This document shows positions 1 to 11,770 of a stretch of 64,000 nt of DNA, piece after piece; position 1 is the first letter of the stretch; each line of letters begins with the position of its first letter. The translations under genes and the position numbers were made by a program. The notes below the pieces were generated by a model. That model saw only the letters and a list, made by a program, of their open reading frames with translations, ran no database searches and was not told where the DNA came from. Source of the stretch: Acanthosepion esculentum (Eukaryota; Mollusca; Cephalopoda; Sepiida; Sepiidae). The stretch covers positions 873,126 to 937,125 of the forward strand of contig OZ038511.1 in the NCBI GenBank assembly GCA_964036315.1, in the 5' to 3' direction.

Positions 1-3000
1 GTCTTTGGTTTTAAGATGAATTGTAAATATGCAATGATTGCCCCCATTTTTTCTATCTCTGTAATTTTGCCAGTTTACTCACCAAATTTGTTTTGGTAAA
101 GGGTTATTTGGTGCAAAGTATAATTTTTTTTTTTTACTCATTGGTATTATGATTTATATCTGCTTTGCTGACACAGTTTGGGTCAGTTGAAGGTTGGCCT
201 CAATATGGTACTGTTCCAATACTAGAAAATTGCGGCATATGTATTGCCTCCCTTTAACTTTCTCCTCTTATTTTATTATAGCTTCATGTTTGCCACTCAA
301 AATTTACTCCAGACAGACTGGTACTTTTGATTGTTTCTTTTCTTTCTTTATCTCAAGAACTTTTACAATGTTCTTTGGTTTCTCTATTTTACATTTGCAC
401 ATTGAATTATGGGATACCATAAAATATGCATTGAACTTCTAACTAAAGTTCTCTAGCTTTTATATAGCAATTTTCTTGTATCCATTTCTTTTAGGTATAC
501 TGGCTTTAAAACACTATCATTTTTAAGAGTAGAGTGTATCTTTTGGAGTTTTCAACTTTAAAAATGTTTAAATAACTTACATCAAATTTTATTTATAAAT
601 TTGATCACTTGTAATCATCTTCAAACTAACTACTATGGATAAATTTTATTTTAAACTTAAAAGTTTTAGGGATTTTGAATTTCTAAGTTTTCTTTATGAA
701 AAAATTCTGACTAAAATATTTTTCTGGTAGTTTTACAGGATTCAATCATTTTTTTCATTCACTAAAAATAATTTCAATATGAATTTTACAGACTTTAAAT
801 AACCAAAGGAAAATAAAGTTTTTAGAAATAACTGCATAAGTCTCTATTCAAAAAATGCATCAAGTATGTCTTTTCTTTTTATGCAATGATCCAAATATGA
901 TTGTATAAGAAAGTAGGTAGACATTTTACTGTTTGTTACAATAAAGTAAATTTGAACCAAATTCTAGTTTCACCTCTGCTTTGTCAGCTGAATTGAGCTG
1001 ATCTGTAATACAATTCCATTTTGAAAAGTGAAACAAAAATTGAAATGCAAAATATTTGAGTCTGCAAAATTCAAGTTTAAAGGATTTGATTAAAATTAGG
1101 ATTTGAATAAAGAATAATTATCAAAGCTTAAAAAAATATTTGGAAATGTTCCAAAAGCTGCTTTGAGCAACAAATAGTTTTTTGAAAGATAAATTGATAA
1201 AACAATTTGTGTATCTATTTCATATCAGATTACACGATTTTATGATCTGATAAGAAATTAATCTAAATTTGTTCTCAAATGAAAATAGATAAACTTTTTC
1301 TTTTCGATCATCTTCCATTCTGATTTTATAACTTTTATTTAGAACTTATGAAAAATCCTTTTCTAATTCTTGAAACTTAAATGCAAAACATTTGATACCA
1401 TAATCCATTTGTTCATAGGAGCAAAACAGAATTGTTCTTTTGTTAAGTTCCTTATATCATCTTTGCACCAAGGGAAACTTCAAATATTTATTATAGTTCT
1501 GACAAATGTGTTGTGTATAATTTTGTTTCCATTAAAGAATATGGTTTAAAAATAAAAGAACATTTAAAAAAATCCTTCATTCAAAATTTCAATTCATTCT
1601 CTCCACAGAGGAATTTTTTTTCGAAAAGATTTGTTACCAAAGAACAATAATAAATGTGAGGTTTAAACATTTTCATTTTTGGCTGACTATAATCAAATTA
1701 CAAGATTTCCTTAAGACTACATTCAATTCATTTTGATGCTTTGATTAAACTACTACAAAATAATCCAGAAAAATCTTAGCCATGTCTTTTATTATTTATT
1801 ATCTTGTCTCATACTCAATTTTGGAGATCTTAGTGTAATTGAAAACAGATTTAATTAACAATAAAAATAAATGTGAAAAGGTTAAATCTTTTGATTTCCA
1901 TCATACCTGCTCTGGTTTACCAAATATTCACAGTGAGAAAGTGTCCTTCACTATTTGGGGATAATCCTACAAATTTGGTCGCTCATTAGTTTCATAGTTT
2001 CTCTACTCTCTATCCAGTTTAGTAAAAAAAATTAAACTTTTTAAAAATGATAAAGTCACTGATAAAAAGATTTAGAAACTTATTATTAATTTTAAAAAAG
2101 ATGTAATATTGATTAATCGATAGGAAATTTAGAATGGTAATAAAAGTTTCAATTTTTGTACATTTACAAATACAGACATTTGTTTAATGACTTTTGACAT
2201 TGTTTGTAATGTAAGTTGTGTGTGAGCAGCTAATGAAGTCTCATATGTTCAATTTGAAGTGTTTTTATAGAATCAGCTTTTCCGATGATTCCCATATTAA
2301 CCTGCATTGAATTTTGCTGTGTTCATAAAATCTGATTGAATTTTAATACAATCTTGTAAATCAGATATTTTCATACAAAAACAATTATTAAATATTAAGT
2401 AAACCGGGAATTAAAAATGTTGCTTATCCAACAGTTAGTTTGAATATCCTCACGAGTAATTGACTCGTTTGCTTTCACATTCAAAGTTTGTACAAGTTTT
2501 TATTTTAATTCCAAGTAAAAGTAAATTCAGAGGTAAAATACTGCTTTCAGGCTTATGAAATCTAAATTAAATATTTTCAAAATATGTAATTTAAACTCAA
2601 TTTCATTTATAATCTTGATTTTAATTAAAAGTTCAGTGCTTTTGAAAAAGAGCTTCTCAGTATGAGGTGTACCAAATAATGTTCTATCAAAGCTTTTTAG
2701 AAACGATAAAGCAGTTTGAAATATAAATATTTATAAAACAGATTACAGAAAATAAATGATTATTACCATTTTTTGTTATTTCCAATGCAATTAAGAATAT
2801 AGTATTCTAAAAAAATAATTTTAGAAATATTTGCTGTGTTTCTAAAACAAATTAAAATTACATCTGTTGTCTAAGTAAAAATATCATATATTTTACAATA
2901 TAATAATTTTATAAACTTGGAATCAAAAGTATTTTATAATTATTTTGCTTCTTTAAATAATTTTGAAGAATGTAACAAAAAAGAAAGAAAGAATGAATAA

Positions 3001-3780
3001 ATGAACAAAAGAATGAAGAAAAGAAAGAAAGACAGTTTTTTTTTTGTGACATTTTAATAACAATCTTCCTGTCCAGATAAAATAACAATATAATATTGTT
3101 AAATCTTCTAAATCCTCTAACTGGAATGGATTTATTTATTTACAAAAATATTTTAGTGTTTATTTGAAAGCAAAAGTTTTCCTGTTGCAAAGTTTATTCT
3201 CTATTTATTCACAACTTGAAACTGACTGGAAATCAGTTAAAGATATATTTTCTTGTAAGAAACAAAATGGTTGCCATTTTTTGACAAAGTTCTCTTTTTG
3301 CTTACTTTTGTTTGGCCAGAAATTATCCAAGACTGAAAATAAATAGAAATAATATTCCAGTTCAATATTTATTTTTTAATTGCTCAAAGAATTATTTCTG
3401 CTGGTTTTGCATTACAATCTATATTGAGAAAGCATTTTTTGTTTGACATAATACAGAAAAACATTATATGTTCCCCTGTATAATTTATAGATCCATTTGA
3501 AGTGGAGTGAGACATTCTCATGTAAATAATGGTCAGAATTGAATTGGGTACAGATGGAATTCAAAATAATTTCCATTTCCTTCAACTGTTACAAACTAAA
3601 ATGATTTTCTTTGGCAAATAACAGCAGATTTTATGAAAGAGCCACAAAGCTCTATGTTATAAACATATGCATAGTAGCCTGGAAGAAGAAATGAAACAAC
3701 TGTACTGCCAATGAAGCAAAAAAGAATAAAGACAAAATTTTTAAATATAAAATTATTTTGTATTTGCTGATATAGCAGAT
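1..3780. other. AT-rich non-coding spacer
   Basis: No gene, RNA or recognisable mobile element is visible on either strand. The few open frames are short, have AT-driven composition and match no family I know. The only local structure is a purine-biased GAAA-like run at about 2975-3035. It could be intergenic or intronic. Confidence 0.6.
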
Positions 3781-4560
3781 GTGATCAGATTGCCTCTGTG
3801 TGGGCAAGGTTTATTAATTTTGAATTAGTTGCCAAGGCCTGGAGTTGATGCGTTTAGTTGGTTGGTTGATCATGATCATGGTGATGATGGCAAGAGAAGC
3901 CTGGAGTGGATTAGTGATACTTGATCGAGCGGAAATGTCTCTGTTATTTTCAGATTCTGGTTGGCTGGGAGAAGAAACAAAAATGGCAATAACCAGCCAG
4001 TGAGGCGGTATGAAAAGATAACAGAATTGTTGCTATATGGTTCTTTAGTTACCATTACAGTGGATGTGTAAGAAAGGCAAATTTTGGTAGGGCTTTTGAA
4101 GCTGATGTATTTTCAGGTTGGTTTACCTAAGATCATAGTGGTAACATCAAGAGAGGTCTGGAGTGAATTAGTAAAGCTCTGAATCTGACTTTGCAGAGGA
4201 TGTGAGTGGAATGTCTATATGTGAGCATGGTGTGGGTAGAGGAGTGTAGTTTTTGTGTGTCAGGTTGTTTGACCGAAGTCACATTAGTGATGGTGATAGG
4301 TTGCCAGGAGGAATAACACTGGTCTGTTGGCTGTGTTCTGTGCCAATCATTTATAAGTGGCTTTCTTAAAAGCAAATCTAGTGCTTCTTTAATGTTATAC
4401 TTTAGATTTTTGCAGCGATTTGTTTTGTGGGCCGGATGTGATGTTTGGAGTGTTGAAGGCAACATTTTTATTATGGGTTTTGCTTTCTTAGCATTCACAC
4501 CTGGCCAACATGTACAGTGAATCAAAAAGGAGATCTAATTTGCAACAGAGTATAACATCT
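3781..4560. repeat. GC-richer unclassified block with internal direct repeat
   Basis: This block is visibly less AT-rich than its surroundings and has sharp compositional edges. A unit of about 50 bp starting GATCATGGTGATGATGGC at 3874 recurs in diverged form at 4131 (GATCATAGTGGTAACATC), with the shared core CTGGAGTG(G/A)ATTAGT. A 130-residue minus-strand open frame (4133-4525) lies inside; it resembles no family I recognise and is rich in Thr, His and Leu. The block is probably an old interspersed repeat or element fragment. Confidence 0.35.
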
Positions 4561-5133
4561 ATAACAGAATCGGTTAAGCTTTTATTCATGATGATGTCAC
4601 AAAACTAGAGTTATCTGTAAACAAAATCCTTGTGATAGATTCATTTATTTGGCAATTTAAAAAATATCAGTTGTAGAATAGCCTACTTAACAGAAATAAA
4701 GATATTAAACGATGATTGCCTTGACTCACATTCTTCAGTTGATGTCTATCACTATTGGAATGACAGCATTTAGTAAAATCCCTTTGTCAAACTATCATTT
4801 ATCATTCATCAGTGATAGTAAAATCAAAAGTAAACTTAAAACTCTTCTTCATTTTTTATATTATATACATTTCAAATTATACAAAGATGTTGAGCCCAAT
4901 ATAACTAGTTTAGTTCCACACAGAATAATATAGAAATTAACTCCCTTGTTTTATCATTGTCATTGCTACGAAACCATGACTTCACCACATCAGTATTTAA
5001 GCTATAGCACATCAAATTTCTCCTCTGGTACACCATTAGTAAAATCTCAATGACCCTGCTGACAGGTGTAGATCATAGATCTCCCCTGTGAGTCAATCAT
5101 TTTGAATTCTTGTAACCTATTTGTACATTCACT

Positions 5134-5158
5134 GCACACACACACACACACACACACA
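5134..5158. repeat. (CA)n microsatellite
   Basis: Uninterrupted CA dinucleotide run of about 12 units. Confidence 0.95.
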
Positions 5159-5847
5159 TGGGGTAAACATTTTGTGTAAAAAATTTTATCCAGGAAAGGA
5201 CAAATTAGTAACATTTAATAGCTTCAATCTTGGTATATTTAAATGTGCTTTTATTCTTATTAAGGAACATTACTAAAATTCCATTCACTATTTCAAAACT
5301 TGTTTTTAAAAGAAATTTGTACATTATTTTAAAAATAATTCTGGTTAAAATACTTGAATGTATATTTTTTCCTAATATTCTGTTGTTACACTTTTAAATA
5401 TTACTTATACTTAAAACATTGCTTGTTAATGAATAGCACATCCATTCAGCTTAATAAATGATATTGTTGATTCTTTTCTCATATTACGTCTTTTAAATCC
5501 TTGATCTTTTGGTTGTAATCATTGGAATCAGAATCTAATAATTTTCATTCATCAAGGGATACTTAATATTTTATTCTTATTATTGGCTCTCTAGGTTGAC
5601 AGAGAATTGAATTTAAATAAAGTCCATTCTGTAAAGTTACCTGACTAAACCCATAGTGTTTCACACCATATTAGTCCTCCTTAATATTTGATGGGACGTG
5701 TAGGAACCTTACCTGAGATCATTTAATATCAACAATTTTTAGTTAATTGATATTTATTCATTAATGGTAATTATTGTAATCTTATTTATGATATAACAGC
5801 TACTAATATTAAATATACTTACAAATATTATTAATATCAATGAAATG

Positions 5848-5960
5848 GTGAGAGTATACTGAGGATGAGGAAGAAGAGGAAATGAGAGAGGTGGAAACAG
5901 AGAAGAAGAGCAGAACAGGAGAGGAAAAGAGGAGGAAAGAAAGGAGGAGGAGAAAGGAAT
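5848..5960. repeat. Purine-rich (GA-type) tract
   Basis: About 110 bases that are almost entirely A and G on the plus strand, made of irregular GAGGAA/GAAGAG units. Low-complexity DNA of this kind can form triplex structures; no function is indicated here. Confidence 0.8.
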
Positions 5961-6779
5961 GATATTTATGGAACATAATTTGAGAAAGATTCCTTGTCAT
6001 CATTTCCATCAGTTCTTGTGACTGTCGAGTGTTGATTAGGAAGAGATTAGATTCAACAAATTCCTTCATTCCTTATAAATATTGATGATGTCCCAAACAA
6101 GAAATGTGCAATTATTGATTTCAAACACAAATACATCAAATTTCTTGCTTGGCTGGTGTGCAAATATTACATGATGGCAATCAAGAAACACTTTTTATCA
6201 TATTGTTCTTTAAATATTTATTAATATTTATACACTATTTATAAATATCCAAAGAATAATTAATAAGTGTAATGTGTTTATTAAGAGAAATTCAGTGTGC
6301 ATATGAATGTGTTTATTGCTTCTAACAACCTCTGACATACATCCATGCATAGAAACACCCCCATTGCGCGCACACACACACACATACATATATATGAAAG
6401 GGTGTTGAAATACATTCAGCTGCCCAAGAATCCCTTCAAAAGCATATTCTGATATCTGGTTATTTTGTCTGATTTTGGCAAAAGGTGCTGGGTTGAGAAC
6501 TTTTCATCACCCCCAATCCTCCTACAAATATGAAGGTAGAGGATTATGTCCATAATAGTTATTAACTGAATTTAGAGTTGAAATTTTCCCTTTTTAATGT
6601 TTGAGCTCTATAATAACTATTCACCAGTGAATTGAGTGCATTGACAGAGGAGATTATGATGAATAATAAATATTTGTTATGCAAAATAATTATTTTTCAT
6701 AACTTTTATATTGGGTCAGTGCAAAACTACAGTGTTTTTAAGTGAATTTCAAAGATAGTATTTACATTTAACTACATAT

Positions 6780-7060
6780 TTGGTTCCATTTTTGCTATCT
6801 TTGAAGCAGCTTCATGATTTTATCCTCCCATCTTTCTGTGTAATGAATTGTCCAAATTGGTTATTACAGGCTCCAAGAAAATTAAAATTCTTCCTGTTAA
6901 GAAAATTTTGTAGAGATTGAAATAATTTGAAGGTACAAGGTCAGGTAAATATGGTAGGCATAGTAGAGCATGTTAGTCAACCTGTACTAATTTTTGCCAT
7001 GTTTACAAAATAGACATGAGGTCTAGCCTTGTCCTGATGTAGGGCCCTTCTGATTGACTA
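6780..7060 (-). pseudogene. mariner transposase, C-terminal catalytic part
   Basis: The minus strand reads QDKARPHV, the block holding the second catalytic Asp (family HDNARPH), then after a frameshift LPYLPDLVPSNYF, matching the YSPDLAPSDYHLF block that carries the third Asp of the DD34D triad. Then come remnants of the final helix region, GG-stop-NHEAASKIAKMEPN, against the usual GIMKLPERWQK. At least two stops and one frameshift are present. Both Asp residues survive although the frame is broken. Confidence 0.75.
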
Positions 7061-7680
7061 ATTCCATATGCTTTATTTTGTGGAGTGAGTAGCCATGGTC
7101 AAATGCAAAATAAATAACAGAACTGTCCAACAAACTGAAATAACAAAATTTGCAAGAAAAAAAAAGAAAACAGGAAAAAACTGAAATACTATAAAGTAAG
7201 CAAGTGAACAATATATGCAAGGCAAATTAACAGTAAGAAGGCGAAAAGTTCAAAAACAAAGAACACACAAAAGCAAGTTCGAACAAGTGAACATAGCATT
7301 CCGTCTTCTAGACAAGGCAGATCTGGATTGAGTCATGTCAAACTGCAAACTGGCCTATTTTATTAGCTAAGAAAAAAAATCCCAGTTATGCATTTGTGTA
7401 CTTCTGCCTATAAAAAGGGAGGAGCAAGTGTTTTGCAGTCATTCCCTAGTGAGATTGAAATCAACAAATTTCCTTTAATTAGTACAACTAGGAATGGTAC
7501 TTGTGTAAATTTAATGTCTGATTTTGTGGAAGGAGCTTGTAATACACAATCACCTTCCAATCCCAACAGATACAAAGCATTCAAATGCAGACAAGATTTT
7601 GGAGTGGTTAACTGTGGCTTATTTAATTTTCCCCCACATATTTATAAACAATCCATTCAAATATCAGAGTATTTTTAAAT

Positions 7681-7990
7681 GTCTAACAAGGCTCATATGA
7701 GATATATAGTACATCTCTGCAATGTTTCATAATGTGTGACTTGGATTATTTTTTACCAGTATTTTGATTTGGTCATCATCAATAACTGCAGGTTTTCCTG
7801 AATGTTTGTGGTTTTCCAAATCAAAATTTCCATTTCTGGACCTAGGGAACAACTTCCAAGCAGTTCTCTCAGCTATGGCACTATCTCCATAAATAGCACT
7901 TATCTTTTTTGCTATTTTTACAGCATTTTTCCACATAGGAATTATATAGTAAGATTGGTTGAAATGTCACCTTTCAGAATATGTATATAT
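7681..7990 (-). pseudogene. mariner transposase, N-terminal part
   Basis: The minus strand encodes the mariner DNA-binding domain. Visible family blocks are IYGDSAIAERTAWKLF, then NGNFDLENHKHSGKPAVIDD, then NNPSHTL, a stop, and IAEMYYISHMSLVR. These match the second helix-turn-helix and linker of mariner (SETMAR-like) transposases. A start codon cannot be fixed because the first 20 or so residues are eroded. One in-frame stop interrupts the linker. The partner C-terminal piece lies downstream at about 6780-7060. An inactive copy of a cut-and-paste transposase that would act in the nucleus at TA targets. Confidence 0.8.
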
Positions 7991-8069
7991 GTCAGAGATT
8001 TCTGTCAAGCCAAATCACATATTCAATTGCCACCTATTGAAAAACACGACAAACTTTTGTTTCAACTCA

Positions 8070-8070
<1 letters not shown>

Positions 8071-8115
<45 letters not shown>
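8071..8115. repeat. (TA)n microsatellite at mariner end
   Basis: About 22 TA units beginning exactly where the mariner right end stops, that is, at the position of the expected TA target duplication. Confidence 0.95.
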
Positions 8116-8118
<3 letters not shown>

Positions 8119-8559
8119 TGAATAAATTACAGACATTATGTCTGCTAATTTTTAATAAAATCCATTCATACTCACGAATAACCTTCTGTGTATTAATGTT
8201 AAAGGATGAGAGAAATGTGCTATGCCTGTTTAAATTTCTTTTATTTTCATTTCCCAAGTACTTTTGATCTTCTTCCAAGATCATCTTCAGGGGGGCAAGT
8301 GTTACAAAACTATATATTGTTCATTAGTATAAGTATTTATGCAAAAATGCATGTTGTTATCCATTATCGTAATTTTTCATTATGCTTTTAAATGCAAAAT
8401 GGTTGACAATTTGCTGAGCATTCATTAGAATGTGAAAAAAATTATCCATTATTGAATTTCTTTCCTCTATGTTATAATATCATGGTCATGTATGCATTAA
8501 AACATGAAAAAACTGTTCCTTTACAAATTAATCATATATTATAAAAAATACTATACAAC
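8116..8559. other. AT-rich spacer
   Basis: No gene is seen. The minus strand at 8270-8295 contains CTGAAGATGATCTTGG with a perfect 6-bp GATCTT/AAGATC stem, reminiscent of the CTGAAGA-stem-GAAA motif often found after GIY-YIG retroelement ORFs. The GAAA part is degraded, so no RNA is called. Confidence 0.4.
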
Positions 8560-8930
8560 CAATTCGCAATAACTCCTCCCCACTAACTGATGTATTATGT
8601 AAAACCAACATTATATACCAATTTAAATGTCCCTTGGGAGAATGTATCTGCAACAAAAAAATAAATATATATGTTGGGTATACGACAAATACACTAACAA
8701 GAAGGCTTACACTTCACATGTCTGACCATTTGTCCATTGCAAGACATCTATGACAACATTCTTATCCACATTCACAATATAAAAAATTACTAATCAACAA
8801 CACAACTATCCTACACCATGAAAATAACAAATTTAGATTACAGATACTGGAAGCAATATATATTAAAAATTAAAGCCAGTACTGAACAGAATCAACTATG
8901 AATACTGCTTAGACATGGGATGATATATTC
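8560..8930 (+). pseudogene. Penelope-like element, GIY-YIG endonuclease fragment
   Basis: Plus-strand translation gives the C-terminal GIY-YIG endonuclease module of a Penelope-like retroelement. Blocks in order: CKTNIIYQFKCPLGECIC, NIYVGYTTNTLTRRLTLHMS, SIARHL, NTTILHHENNKFRLQILEAI, YIKN. The order (N-terminal YQF-CP, central YVG, Arg-containing helix, LQILEAIYI tail) is diagnostic. Stops interrupt after ARHL and after YIKN. The reverse transcriptase that should precede it is missing, so this is a 5'-truncated copy. The domain nicks target DNA to prime insertion; here it is only a relic. Confidence 0.75.
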
Positions 8931-9216
8931 ACAAATATGAACCAGAAATCAGAAAAATCAATATAAACAATAAAAAAATGAATCTGCAAGGAACTTTCAT
9001 TCATTTTTTTCATTTTTAATCAAATGTACATAAATGAACTAGATATAATTGTTTAAAATATGATATATATGTGGAGAGATGAGCAAAATCTGGATAGAGC
9101 ATTTGTAAATATAAACAGTGTGGGCCTAGACTCTCCACAAAGAGAAGTAATATATGACCTGATAATCATTTAAGTGTGAAACTGCAAGTCACCATGCATT
9201 TTTAACATCTATGTCA

Positions 9217-9241
9217 GTAGTATTATTATTATTATTATTAT
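9217..9241. repeat. (ATT)n microsatellite
   Basis: Trinucleotide ATT run of about 8 units. Confidence 0.9.
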
Positions 9242-9436
9242 ACAGATGGAGGCTGTGTGCATAGTATCATGTGGCTACAAGGACATGAAGTTAAATAGCC
9301 AAGTTAATTTCAAGTTCTGCTTGATTCTATTTCATTCCATCTTCCTCTAGTTATGGGTTAGACAGCAAGGATGGCAGCCAATCTAAGAGAAGAAAGATTT
9401 TGAGTTTAAACCTGAGGTAAGCTGTTTGTAGAATCC

Positions 9437-9439
<3 letters not shown>

Positions 9440-9519
<80 letters not shown>
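9440..9519. repeat. (CA)n(TA)n compound microsatellite
   Basis: About 17 CA units run directly into about 22 TA units. The hairpin repeat at 9524 starts just after it. Confidence 0.95.
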
Positions 9520-9521
<2 letters not shown>

Positions 9522-9522
<1 letters not shown>

Positions 9523-9700
9523 AAAATATAGTTTTAAGTTATGCTTTATTTATAGGGTTAAAATGCTCACTATCTAGGATAGAGCATATGTGTTTACAGG
9601 GTTCAACACCAAAAGGTGACAGTCTATTTCCTGCTTGAATGCCGTCTTCAGGCATGAATCATGAAACAGAATGACACCATTTGGTGGGGAACTTTGTCCA
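9522..9700 (+). repeat. Hairpin repeat family F1, copy a
   Basis: Begins AAAATATAGTTTTAAG and continues with an arm shared with copies at 34.9, 36.5 and 60.0 kb (GGGTTAAAATGCTC, GATAGAGCATATG). It then enters an inverted repeat: CACCAAAAGGTGACAGTC at 9607 pairs with GAATGACACCATTTGGTG at about 9668. It encodes nothing and sits against (TA)n on its left. Confidence 0.7.
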
Positions 9701-9829
9701 CACTGATGATAGATATAAGTATATTTAAGCAGCAAGAATTCATTTAAATATGTTTTATTAAATGCAACCAACAAGGTCCGTCTGTTTAATATTTTGATGG
9801 TATTTTTCTAATTATCAAATAAGTTGTTG

Positions 9830-10335
9830 TACATTCAAAACATGCTCTGTTGACATGTTACTTCTCTTGGACATATCAAACCACCTACTGATCAATGTAA
9901 AATTTGATGCCAAACAAAAGGCATCTTTTAATGTCATATTTCATAGGGCAATCTTTCAGTATGCCAAAACTAACTGGGATCGCTTCAGATCTTAAATTGT
10001 AAAAGTTCCTCATTTAGTATTCTTTAACAGAGCCCCCCAAAATAGGCTCTCATATCTCTAAATGCATTTTTTTCTGGCATGGAAAGTTTTATTCCACAAT
10101 AAAAACTGAATAGTGAGCTTTGCTTTGCACCAGAATGTGTTGCAGCCGTAGTTCATTGTAAGCATCACTACAATCTTTATCACAATTCTTAGCACTGAAT
10201 CAGAATAAAATCTGGAATAATTATAGGACTAAAGGATTTTATTTAAGAGCATGAAGAATGTGTAGTCCCATCCCAATACTTACCTGAAAAAGAAATATAC
10301 ACCGAAAACATTTTTAAAAGCTTACAATATCCTAT
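9830..10335 (+). pseudogene. Family A-like LINE, endonuclease-RT linker fragment
   Basis: Frame-shifted plus-strand translation gives FHRAIFQYAKTNWDRFRS and later FAPECVAAVVHCKHHY. These correspond to the HRT-YSYGKADWD and PWF--CAAAIAHRNH blocks that lie between the endonuclease and reverse transcriptase of Jockey/CR1-like LINEs. The reading frame is lost several times. It may belong to the same insertion as the shrunken LINE starting near 10786, separated from it by a GIY-YIG fragment. Confidence 0.5.
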
Positions 10336-10469
10336 TTCATCCACAATCCTTAGAGAAATGCATACAAAATCTGCAATAACAAAGAAAGATAATAACAATA
10401 ACAATAGGCAACTCCAAATAACTCCTTAACATCTACTATTCAAAACAATTTATCCAATCTTAACTATAT

Positions 10470-10785
10470 CAAAATAATTACAACCATATCCAGAGATATG
10501 ATCAGAACCAAAAATGTCCATAATAACAATAATTCTGAAGCAGGCATAATATATAAAATAATCTGGCACAACTGTTACTTATATTGGTGAAACTTGCAGA
10601 AATAAAAAAAAAACATCTTTATGAATATAAGAAGGATTTCCTACATAACAATTTATCCAGTGCATTAGTTACACACACACAAATGATTTCCATCACAACT
10701 TCAATGCTATACTTATTAAAAAAGAAAATAGCTTACATAGATGAAAAGTTCATGAGTATGCAGTTATTGCTCTGACCAACAGTTG
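10470..10785 (+). pseudogene. Penelope-like GIY-YIG fragment, second type
   Basis: Plus strand, three frames: SEAGIIYKIIWHNC, then YIGETCRN after a frameshift, then HLYEYKKDFLHNNLSSALVT with HTQ. This is the GIY...YIG core followed by the Arg/Glu-His helix region of GIY-YIG nucleases of the YIGET subtype used by Penelope-like retroelements. It differs from the fragment at 8.56 kb, so it represents another lineage. Two frameshifts are visible and no reverse transcriptase precedes it. Confidence 0.6.
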
Positions 10786-11770
10786 TATACTATTGGGGCA
10801 TCCGTAGTACCATGTCATGCATGGGTAGGTGTCCCTGCATATATTTCCAGTGGGCAACCCTGAGGTCACATTGATTTGTATAGAACACCTTCCATGATTT
10901 TTGCTTTCATCTCTAACCTAAATGCCCACAAATCATCTGAGCCTAATGGTATCCCTGTATAATAAATGCCTCACTAACTCCTGTCTTCCTGCTTGCTGGA
11001 AGTCATTGTGTGTTGTTTCAGTTTTTTCTAAAAACTTTGGTAAACTGTCTGAACCTTCCAATTATTGACCTATTAGCTTTCTATTTTTTTTTGAGAAACT
11101 CCTAGAGGCTCTAATCATGCTGAATTGGTTCAACATCTCTCATCATAAGACTGTATTTCAGACAAGCAATATGGCTTTCATTTCTACAGGTCAGTGGTTG
11201 ATGACTGTGAAAAGAGTCTCTCCTGCTCTAGGTGAAAATGGCAGCCAATGTCCAAAACAACTTCAAGTCCATCGTTAACTGGGGTAAAAGATGGCTTGTT
11301 AATTTTAACTCCTCCAAAACTAAACTTCTCTCCATTAATCATCTGAGAGACTCCTCTCTGCCTTCCATCAGCATGACTAAATACTAACCTCAAGGAAAGT
11401 GATTTGTTGCACCTTCTCAGCTAACATGAAGTGGAAAGACTATATTGAATCCATTGCTAAGTCAGCTTGCATCAAGATCACATCAATTTTACAATTGAGC
11501 TGGCTAGATGTAGCCATAAATTCTATGCTGACAGTTTTTCTCATAATTTTCACTTGTAGAACTCCATCCCAGCTCCATGCTTTCCAGCCAACTTTAACCT
11601 GCAAAAATTTAAATGCAATGCCAATTGCTATCTACTGTCCTCCTGATTTACTCTTTTCTCTTTCTGCTCATCATTAATATTTCTCTTCCTAATTTTTCCA
11701 CATCCCGTAACCCCCTTGTCTCTTAGTAGTTTTACTGCCTCACATGGAGTGATATTGATTTAAAAAATAA
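10786..11770 (+). mobile_element. Family A LINE, internally deleted copy
   Basis: About 1 kb. The first part (TATTGGGGCATCCGTAG, GTGTCCCTGCATATAT, CCAGTGGGCAACCC) matches the 5' leader of the long copy at 13585-13660. It jumps to the start of the RT domain (about 10890-11215), then straight to the block after the catalytic motif (11217-11500), then to the 3' end, finishing GTCTCTTAGTAGTTTTACTGCC and an A-rich tail. Stops and frameshifts abound. The RT palm (motifs A to C) is missing altogether. It is non-autonomous and dead. Confidence 0.75.

Larger units (their letters stand above)
4561..6708. other. AT-rich non-coding spacer
   Basis: No gene is seen. It contains a (CA)n tract at about 5134-5158, a purine-only-like tract at about 5850-5960 and a short CA tract near 6368-6385. 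The 86-residue minus-strand frame across the purine tract is a Ser/Leu/Phe low-complexity translation and not a gene. Confidence 0.6.
6711..8070 (-). mobile_element. mariner-family DNA transposon fossil
   Basis: The left end (6711-6741) starts TTGGGTCAGTGCAAAAC, close to Hsmar1-type mariner inverted repeats, and follows a TA. The right end near 8041-8070 reads, on the minus strand, CTGAGTTGAAACAAAAG followed by TGTTTTT, an imperfect partner, and is followed at once by (TA)n. Pieces of mariner transposase lie in order on the minus strand between them. The span of about 1.36 kb is close to the usual 1.3 kb. The stretch at about 7250-7680 does not align with transposase and may be a later insertion or simply eroded. 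The copy is dead, with several stops and frameshifts. Confidence 0.75.

Noticed and set aside
7388..7678. A 96-residue plus-strand protein
   Set aside because: It lies antisense inside the mariner fossil in the unaligned middle segment; no family resemblance.
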